DNA of 64,000 bases. Origin: Stutzerimonas stutzeri. Its GTDB lineage: Bacteria; Pseudomonadota; Gammaproteobacteria; Pseudomonadales; Pseudomonadaceae. The stretch spans positions 3,348,001 to 3,412,000 of the forward strand of contig CP077641.1 in the NCBI GenBank assembly GCA_019056435.1, in the 5' to 3' direction. The notes under the pieces are model-generated. The model did no database searches. It was not told where the DNA came from and saw nothing but the letters and a program-made list of their open reading frames with translations. Below, piece by piece: positions 58,497-64,000 of the stretch. The position numbers were made by a program, and so were the translations under genes. Positions within the stretch are counted from its first letter, which is position 1. Each line of letters starts with the position of its first letter.

Positions 58497-58778
58497 TTAG
58501 CTCGCCGCGGCGATGTCGAAAACCAGCTCGATCCCGTCACCGCTTCCGTCGCCAACGACTGAACCCACCACCGGTTTGTGCGTGACCTGCCTATCGCCAT
58601 AGGCTTCGTGCAGCTTTTGCTGCGCAACGTCGCGAATGTGCGTGATCAACCCGGTGGTCTGCGCATCGCGCGGGACGATGAACGTCAGCGTGACGGAATG
58701 GGGCTCGGGGCGTTTCGGAAGATCGGCCAGGCCACTGCTGTGCCATTGATCGTTTACGTAGGCTTCGGCGCCTTTCAT
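58497..58778 (-). CDS. Hypothetical protein, 93 residues
   Basis: The sequence begins MKGAEAYVNDQWHSSGLADLPKRPEPHSVTLTF; alternating hydrophobic residues suggest beta strands (SVTLTFIVP, GIELVFDIAA). AGGAG precedes ATG 58778. No catalytic motif is visible. It lies in a series of small minus-strand genes between topoisomerase IB and the chemoreceptor. Confidence 0.65.
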   Translation of the reverse strand: MKGAEAYVNDQWHSSGLADLPKRPEPHSVTLTFIVPRDAQTTGLITHIRDVAQQKLHEAYGDRQVTHKPVVGSVVGDGSGDGIELVFDIAAAS

Positions 58779-58904
58779 GGAGGTGCTCCTGTTTTAACGG
58801 CTCAGTGCATGGGACCGTAAAACAGGCGAATGGATCGCAACCACCGGCACCTGACGCCAAGCCCGGCGCCTTTTTGAGGCCGGGCTCTGCATTGAGGCAG
58901 GCGT

Positions 58905-59174
58905 TCAGACGGGCATGTGCCAAGGGGCGAAGTGAATCCCTTGGCGAGTCAGGTCGGCACGGGTCTGTTCGAGCTTCTGGCCCAGCTTGACCGGATCGGA
59001 ATACACGCTGCTGGGCAGCTTGCAATGACCGACCGGGCGGGATTCGCTGCCGTCCACGACGGTGATGCTGAGCTCACCGTTACCTTCCATCAGGGTCCAG
59101 GCGACGCACTGGAAGGGCTTGAACGCGCGGTCGGTGATCAGGAGGGCGTCGTTGAAGCGAAGGGGGCTGGTCAT
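58905..59174 (-). CDS. Hypothetical protein, 89 residues
   Basis: It starts MTSPLRFNDALLITDRAFKPFQCVAW and ends ADLTRQGIHFAPWHMPV. It appears beta-rich with one cysteine in KPFQCVAW and another in GHCKLPS. ATG 59174 was chosen over a longer frame running into the AT-rich upstream region. The family was not recognised. Confidence 0.65.
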   Translation of the reverse strand: MTSPLRFNDALLITDRAFKPFQCVAWTLMEGNGELSITVVDGSESRPVGHCKLPSSVYSDPVKLGQKLEQTRADLTRQGIHFAPWHMPV

Positions 59175-59542
59175 GGGGCATGTCTCTCTGTGTGTATACC
59201 CAAAAAATACGAAATGGCCATGCCGTCGGGTGTTCGGCGTCGGCCTTACATTCCATTGATGTACACAGGGGACCGATAAGTCACACGATGAGTTCGTGAT
59301 TTGTTCGCGAGTTGGCAATTAGCCGAAAGTTGTAGGCGATGCCTGTTTGCTTCCTGCGCGCTTTGATTGCTCGAGAACCCGCGCCACGACTGGGTTTCTG
59401 CCGGACGAGCCAGTCTCCAACACAATGAGTGGCTGCTCACGTTGGCATCGATACGTGACGAAAAGCCGCACGGGCGAAAAAACCGGCCTGGCGTTCGACG
59501 CCTGGCCGGTTTTCGATGCGCAGCTGGAACGGTTCGGCGTTA
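59175..59542. other. Intergenic region with no gene seen
   Basis: This 368-base gap holds the terminator of the chemoreceptor gene at its right end and presumably the promoter of the minus-strand 89-residue gene at its left end. No ORF in it has protein-like composition, and I see no RNA gene. Confidence 0.6.
59477..59514 (-). terminator. Terminator of the chemoreceptor gene
   Basis: AAAACCGGCC-GGCG / CGCC-GGCCGGTTTT arms with one internal mismatch form a long hairpin. On the minus strand it is followed by six T. It lies 28 bases past the stop at 59543. Confidence 0.88.
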
Positions 59543-61177
59543 TTACACCTTGAACTGCTTGAGCGTCCTGTTCAGTTGCTCGGCGAGATCGCCGAGTTGC
59601 TTACCGGCAGCGTTCGATTGCTCGGCCGCTTGCGTGCTGTGCATGGCCAGACCAGCCGCCTGCGTAACGTTCTGATTGATATCCTCGACCACATGAGTCT
59701 GCTGCAGGGTCGCGCTGGCGATCGAAGCGTTCAGGCCCGACAGGTTGCGCAGCGCCTGTGCGATTTGCGCCAGGCTTTCACCGGCTTGGCTGGCCTGTTC
59801 CACCGTTGCCTGCGAAGCTCGGTTGCTTTCGGTGATCACTGCGACCGCCGCGCTGGAATTCTTCTGCAACCGTTCGATCATCGTCTGGATCTCCGCGGTC
59901 GAAGTCTGGGTGCGCTGGGCCAGCAGGCGGACTTCGTCGGCTACCACTGCGAAGCCGCGGCCTTGCTCACCGGCGCGGGCGGCTTCGATCGCCGCGTTCA
60001 ATGCCAGCAGGTTCGTCTGGTCGGCGATCGAGCCGATCACCTCGAGTACCGAGCCGATCTTGGTGGTTTCGTCTGCGAGGGATTGAATGACACCGACGGC
60101 TTCGCCAATGGTGGTAGACAATTGATCGATCTGTTTCAGGCTGGCCTCGATGTTGTGCTGACCCTGGCCAGCCTGTCTTTCGGCCTCGCCAACTTCGCTG
60201 GCGGCGTGCTCGGCGTTCTTGGCAACCTCCTGGACGGCGTAGGTCACTTCGTTGACGGCGGTGGCGACCAGTTCCATTTGCTGAGACTGTTGCTGGCTGT
60301 GCGAGTGCGCCTGATTGGCTAGCCCGCCCAGGGCATTGGAGGACTGTTCAAGCGAGTCCGCCGTCTCCAGCAGCCTACCGATGACGCTGCGCAGTTTTTG
60401 CGTGAACGCGTTGAAATCACGACTCAGCGTGGTCAGTTCGTCGTTACCGGATACATCCAGACTGCGGGTGAGGTCCGCTTCGCCACTGGCGATATTGGCC
60501 ATGGCTTGCATCGAACGACGCAGCGGCACGGTAATGCTGCGGATCAGCACGGCGACCAGGAGCGCCATGAGCGCTGCGATTGCAAGCCCGATCAGCGAGA
60601 AGCGCACCAGATAGTTCTGGAATTCGGCCTCCACGTCGTCCACGTAGATGCCTGAACCAATGATCCAACCCCAAGGCTTGAATAGCTCGACATAGGAGAT
60701 CTTCGGTACGGGCTGTTCTTCGCCGGGTTTGGCCCACTGGTAATCAACCAGGCCGGCGCCGTCCTGCTTGGCAACCTTGACCATCTCGTTGAATAGCGCT
60801 TTGCCGTTCGGGTCCTTGGTTTGTGACAGGTCCTTGCCTTCAAGTTCCGGCTTCATGGGATGCATGACCATGACCGGCTGAAGATCATTGATCCAGAAGT
60901 AGTCGTCGTGTCCGTAGCGCAGGATGCGGATCTGATCCATCGCGGCCTTCTGGGCTTCGGCCTTGGTCAGGCGGCCATTCGATTCGAGCTGATGGTAATG
61001 ATCCAGTACGCCGCGTGCCGTCTCGACGATGTTCTGTGTCATCACCTGTTTGCCCTGGTAGAGGTCGTTTCTGACCTGCTGGATCATCAACAAGCCCAAT
61101 ACGAACAGCATTGCGATGGCCACCAGAGGTATCAGCCAGAGGCGTTTGCTGATCGGGATATTTCTGAGCAGATTCAT
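59543..61177 (-). CDS. Methyl-accepting chemotaxis protein with single Cache domain
   Basis: This is a 544-residue transmembrane chemoreceptor. Helix 1 (about 13-33) is followed by a periplasmic sCache_2 domain ([28 protein letters not shown]..., [20 protein letters not shown]), helix 2 (about 190-212), HAMP, and the signalling hairpin tip ([34 protein letters not shown]). Cache_2 receptors often bind small carboxylates; the ligand here is unknown. No C-terminal CheR-tether pentapeptide is present. It is monocistronic with its own terminator. Confidence 0.94.
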   Translation of the reverse strand: MNLLRNIPISKRLWLIPLVAIAMLFVLGLLMIQQVRNDLYQGKQVMTQNIVETARGVLDHYHQLESNGRLTKAEAQKAAMDQIRILRYGHDDYFWINDLQPVMVMHPMKPELEGKDLSQTKDPNGKALFNEMVKVAKQDGAGLVDYQWAKPGEEQPVPKISYVELFKPWGWIIGSGIYVDDVEAEFQNYLVRFSLIGLAIAALMALLVAVLIRSITVPLRRSMQAMANIASGEADLTRSLDVSGNDELTTLSRDFNAFTQKLRSVIGRLLETADSLEQSSNALGGLANQAHSHSQQQSQQMELVATAVNEVTYAVQEVAKNAEHAASEVGEAERQAGQGQHNIEASLKQIDQLSTTIGEAVGVIQSLADETTKIGSVLEVIGSIADQTNLLALNAAIEAARAGEQGRGFAVVADEVRLLAQRTQTSTAEIQTMIERLQKNSSAAVAVITESNRASQATVEQASQAGESLAQIAQALRNLSGLNASIASATLQQTHVVEDINQNVTQAAGLAMHSTQAAEQSNAAGKQLGDLAEQLNRTLKQFKV

Positions 61178-61455
61178 GGGCTTGTAGGCTCCTGTTAAGG
61201 CGGGATGTTACTTATTATTGGAATAGTGTCGGGGACGCTTGTCCGGGCGTGGCGCGCGGTCGGTTCAGGTGGCGCGAGCAGCTTCGATGCCCATTGCACA
61301 GCGTGTCGGCCCGGTCGGTAAAAAGATGAGGGGTGGCACGCGTACCTCACTGAATTTACTGACCGTAAGCGAGTCAGAACAGCGCTCAGATGGCTATCTG
61401 ATATATACCTTCGTTGGACATAAGCCGCGGTGATGACACCGCCAATGGGGACTAG

Positions 61456-62286
61456 ATGGAGCTTTGGATTGCGTTTCAGGCGTTGCTGTTGGGCATCGTG
61501 GAGGGCTTGACGGAATTTCTGCCGATTTCCAGTACCGGGCACCAGATCATCGTTGCCGACCTGATTGGCTTCGGTGGCGAGCGCGCGCTGGCCTTCAACA
61601 TCATCATCCAGCTGGGCGCGATCCTCGCGGTGGTCTGGGAATACCGCCGCAAGATACTTGACGTCGTTATCGGGCTGCCGCGCGAGCGGCAGGCGCAGCG
61701 TTTCACGGTGAACTTGATGGTCGCGTTTTTTCCGGCGGTCGTTCTGGGTGTCGCGTTCGCTGATCTGATCCACGCCTATCTGTTCAACCCCATCACGGTC
61801 GCTACCGCGCTGGTCATCGGCGGTGTGGTGATGCTCTGGGCGGAAAAACGGCCGCATGCGGTTCAGGCAGAAACCGTCGACGACATGCGCTGGTCGCACG
61901 CGCTCAAGGTCGGTTGCGCACAATGCCTGGCGCTGATCCCGGGTACGTCGCGCTCGGGTGCGACGATCATCGGCGGGTTGCTGTTCGGCTTGTCACGCAA
62001 GGCCGCTACGGAGTTTTCCTTTTTCCTGGCCATGCCGACGATGGTGGGGGCAGCGGTCTATTCGGGTTACAAGTACCGCGAGCTGTTCCAGCCGGCGGAC
62101 CTGCCGGTATTCGCGATCGGCTTCGTTACGTCCTTCATATTCGCCATGCTGGCGGTCCGCGCACTGCTGAAGTTCATCGGCAACCATAGCTATGCCGCGT
62201 TCGCCTGGTATCGAATCATCTTTGGTCTGGTCATTCTCGCGACCTGGCAGTTCAGCCTGATCGACTGGCACACAGCGGCCGGTTGA
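61456..62286 (+). CDS. uppP: Undecaprenyl-diphosphatase (UppP/BacA)
   Basis: UppP dephosphorylates undecaprenyl pyrophosphate so the lipid carrier can be reused for peptidoglycan and other glycans. It has 276 residues with about eight membrane helices. Catalytic motif 1 is [14 protein letters not shown] (E16, E20, H29) and motif 2 is PGTSRSG (162-168, R166). ATG 61456. The gene stands alone between the divergent chemoreceptor and the cold-shock protein gene. Confidence 0.96.
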   Translation: MELWIAFQALLLGIVEGLTEFLPISSTGHQIIVADLIGFGGERALAFNIIIQLGAILAVVWEYRRKILDVVIGLPRERQAQRFTVNLMVAFFPAVVLGVAFADLIHAYLFNPITVATALVIGGVVMLWAEKRPHAVQAETVDDMRWSHALKVGCAQCLALIPGTSRSGATIIGGLLFGLSRKAATEFSFFLAMPTMVGAAVYSGYKYRELFQPADLPVFAIGFVTSFIFAMLAVRALLKFIGNHSYAAFAWYRIIFGLVILATWQFSLIDWHTAAG

Positions 62287-62415
62287 GCTTCAGCGCGGCG
62301 TGAATCAGTACGTCGCTCCGGCTTCGGCGGATCGCGAGCGTTGCCTTTAACGCAGCTGGATGCCAGTCGCCATGGCCGGCGTTAGACTCGCCGCTTTCCG
62401 TCATCAGGTGCCGAC

Positions 62416-63084
62416 ATGGAGCTGCGAGGTCAGCTACGAAACTGGAACGACCAGAAAGGTTTCGGTTTCATCCGCCCGGAGCGGGGTGGCGCTGAGGTGT
62501 TCGCCCATATTTCGGTGATGCGGGGTGATCGTCGTCCGAAGCAGGGCGATACCGTCTTCTATCTCTCCCAAGCCGATCAGGCTGGGCGGTTGCGGGCCAC
62601 TCACATTCGCCTCGATGCACCTCTGGCCCTCGACGATCCAGCGATCCGCCGCAAACCAGCCGGCGCGGCGAAGGGGCACATGATCCCACCTCGAAGACAC
62701 GAGGCGCCCCGGAGGCGATTACTCGAGCTGGCCGGCTTGATCCTGCTCTGTCTGCTGCCAGGTTTGGGGTTGTTGAAGATGAGCGAGAGGGGGCATGACT
62801 GGCCGCTCCTGGCTTACGCCCTGGCGAGTCTGGTGACCTTCGGCTTCTACCTGCATGACAAGCGTAGCGCGCAGCGTGGCCGATGGCGCACCCCGGAGAT
62901 GCGCCTGCATCTGCTGGAATTGCTCGGTGGGTGGCCCGGTGCCTTTATTGCGCAGCAATTGCTGCGCCACAAGACTCGCAAGCTGCCATTCCAATTGGTG
63001 TTCTGGATGATCGTTCTGGCCCATCAGGTGGCCTGGCTGGACTACCTGTACCTGCACCGATTGGCCGGCTGGCTGGCAGGCTGA
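62416..63084 (+). CDS. Cold-shock domain / DUF1294 membrane fusion protein
   Basis: This is a 222-residue protein. Residues 1-70 are a cold-shock nucleic-acid-binding domain with RNP-like motifs KGFGFIRPE and VFAHISVM. After a basic linker, residues about 100-222 form the DUF1294 membrane domain with about four helices, including FGFYLHDKRSAQRGRWRTPE. The combination is recurrent in proteobacteria; the role is unknown. ATG 62416. Confidence 0.93.
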   Translation: MELRGQLRNWNDQKGFGFIRPERGGAEVFAHISVMRGDRRPKQGDTVFYLSQADQAGRLRATHIRLDAPLALDDPAIRRKPAGAAKGHMIPPRRHEAPRRRLLELAGLILLCLLPGLGLLKMSERGHDWPLLAYALASLVTFGFYLHDKRSAQRGRWRTPEMRLHLLELLGGWPGAFIAQQLLRHKTRKLPFQLVFWMIVLAHQVAWLDYLYLHRLAGWLAG

Positions 63085-63097
63085 GCTCTCGCGTGAG

Positions 63098-63125
63098 GCG
63101 TGACCGGCCGGGCAGGCGGTCACGC
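63098..63125. terminator. Hairpin between the cold-shock and curlin-repeat genes
   Basis: GCGTGACCG and CGGTCACGC are perfect nine-base arms between two convergent genes. No T run follows on either strand, so the terminator assignment is tentative. Confidence 0.4.
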
Positions 63126-63145
63126 GCGCGCGAGTCGGACGGGAA

Positions 63146-64000
63146 TTACGGACCCTGGGTAACCGTCGCCGAGTTACCGGTACCGTTCTGGATGATGGTT
63201 GCATCGAAGCCGTTCAGCGAGCCAAGCCCGCCGGTCTGCAGCAGGGAGGCGACATTCTGCGAGCCGACTTGCTGGATATCGGCCGTGTTGGCATAGGCCT
63301 CCTGGACGACGTCGATCTCGTTCTGGTTCCCGTCCTGGCTGACGGTCACGCTGTTGAGGTCATAGTCCTGCTGGATGTCGACTCGATTGCCGTCGCCTCT
63401 TGTCGCTCCGGAGATGCTGTTGCCCCGGCCGGTCTGCACCGTTGTCAGCTCGTTGTCGATGCCGTCCTGCGTATAGGCCATGGAGCCGCCGCCAGTGGCC
63501 GCCGTGACAGTGGCGACGTTGTCCGTGCCAATCTGCTCGAGATCCACCGATCCGACGGGATAGCGCGAATCTTCCGGTTGATCGACCGTTGCGGTGTTGT
63601 TGGTGCCATCCTGGCGGATGAACGCGGTGGCACCATAGGGGAAGCCTGCCTGGGTCAGCGTGATCAGGTTTCCGGTGCCGCTCTGTTCCGTGGTAGCGGT
63701 GGCGAACCAGTCTTGCTCGATGCGGGCAATATTGCCATCGCCGGTCTGGGTCCCCTCGTAATAATTGGAGTTGCCTACCTGGAAGACTTCGATGGCGTTG
63801 CCCTGGCCATCCTGATCAATAATCGCATCGTTGCTGACGCCATCGAGCTGCTCGACGTAGGAGAGGTTGTTGCTTCCGACCTGGGTGATCACGGCGACAT
63901 GGCCCCCTTCCTGAGAGACCTGAGCGACCGTAGCGAGATTGAACTCGCCGTCCTGGTTGATCTCGACTTCGCCTTCGTTGCCGGCCTGATCGATGAAGGC
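63146..64000 (-). CDS. Curlin-repeat (CsgA/CsgB-like) protein, C-terminal part, runs off right edge
   Basis: The frame is open to base 64000, giving at least 284 residues with no start. It is made of imperfect repeats of about 22-24 residues with the curlin pattern: Q-x-G-x-x-N-x-A/x-hydrophobic-x-Q. Examples are TQVGSNNLSYVEQ, DQDGQGNAIEVFQVGNSN, SQDGNQNEIDVVQ, QQVGSQNVASLLQ and IIQNGTGNSATVTQ. It is rich in Q, N, G, T and D and almost free of Lys and Cys. Such repeats build beta-solenoid amyloid fibres or surface adhesins. No csg export genes are visible here because the window ends. It may be a major curlin-like subunit or a larger adhesin. Confidence 0.8.
   Translation of the reverse strand, partial: AFIDQAGNEGEVEINQDGEFNLATVAQVSQEGGHVAVITQVGSNNLSYVEQLDGVSNDAIIDQDGQGNAIEVFQVGNSNYYEGTQTGDGNIARIEQDWFATATTEQSGTGNLITLTQAGFPYGATAFIRQDGTNNTATVDQPEDSRYPVGSVDLEQIGTDNVATVTAATGGGSMAYTQDGIDNELTTVQTGRGNSISGATRGDGNRVDIQQDYDLNSVTVSQDGNQNEIDVVQEAYANTADIQQVGSQNVASLLQTGGLGSLNGFDATIIQNGTGNSATVTQGP

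Noticed and set aside
63098..63125. GC-rich palindrome considered as a phage attachment or REP element
   Set aside because: Single occurrence in the window and located between convergent genes; treated as a tentative terminator-type hairpin.
1..64000. Search by eye for IS elements, prophage genes, CRISPR arrays, rRNA and tRNA
   Set aside because: No transposase, integrase, regularly spaced repeat or RNA gene was recognised anywhere in the window.

Overview
The window is a 64 kb piece of a gammaproteobacterial chromosome. Gene content, GC-rich codon use and gene order point to the genus Pseudomonas sensu lato, probably the P. stutzeri (Stutzerimonas) group. The order tig-clpP-clpX-lon-hupB-ppiD / fabI-yej operon / mltD-gloB-methyltransferase-rnhA-dnaQ / ldcA-crotonase-fimL-nudC / SDR-kinase-SCP2-phosphatase-sohB-acuI / DUF934-cysI / rlmN-like / metH-nfuA is what I recall of the P. 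aeruginosa PA1800-PA1851 core; the genus assignment rests on that memory and was not searched.

Layout. 1-7.5 kb: protein quality control (trigger factor, ClpP, ClpX, Lon, HU, PpiD), all on +. 7.5-15.7 kb: minus-strand operon of two YejA-like binding proteins, YejB, YejE, YejF and enoyl-ACP reductase FabI, with overlapping or abutting ends. 15.8-21.8 kb: HDOD regulator, MltD, glyoxalase II, a methyltransferase, RNase HI and DNA polymerase III epsilon. 21.9-34.8 kb: lysine decarboxylase LdcA, a dienoyl-CoA isomerase-like crotonase, FimL, NudC, a TauE/SafE permease, and a lipid/acyl-CoA-flavoured set (SDR, APH-type kinase, SCP2, phosphatase, SohB, AcuI-like reductase). 34.9-37.8 kb: sulfite reductase CysI with its DUF934 partner, and three small proteins. 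37.9-43.2 kb: a cobalamin riboswitch followed by a translationally coupled trio, namely a CobN-like chelatase protein with a signal peptide and C-terminal anchor, an ExbB/TolQ-like subunit and a DUF2149 (ExbD-like) subunit. 43.2-50.4 kb: accessory genes (LRR protein kinase, RlmN/Cfr paralogue, MFS and EamA transporters, DUF1883, acyltransferase 3). 50.4-57 kb: MetH, NfuA, a response regulator with a CheX-like domain and a diguanylate cyclase. 57-64 kb: topoisomerase IB, small hypotheticals, a chemoreceptor, UppP, a cold-shock/DUF1294 protein and the C-terminal part of a curlin-repeat protein that runs off the right edge.

The most interesting system is the riboswitch-controlled CobN-like/ExbB-like/DUF2149 operon. 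It looks like a periplasmic tetrapyrrole- or metal-handling enzyme coupled to a proton-driven motor, and is expected to be expressed when cobalamin is scarce.

Sequence-quality warning. I count about 18 single-base indels, nearly all in homopolymer runs, that break otherwise full-length conserved genes, including clpP, clpX and metH. Each is repaired by adding or removing one base. I treat these genes as intact with probable sequencing errors and give the position of each. No rRNA, tRNA, IS element, prophage or CRISPR was seen.
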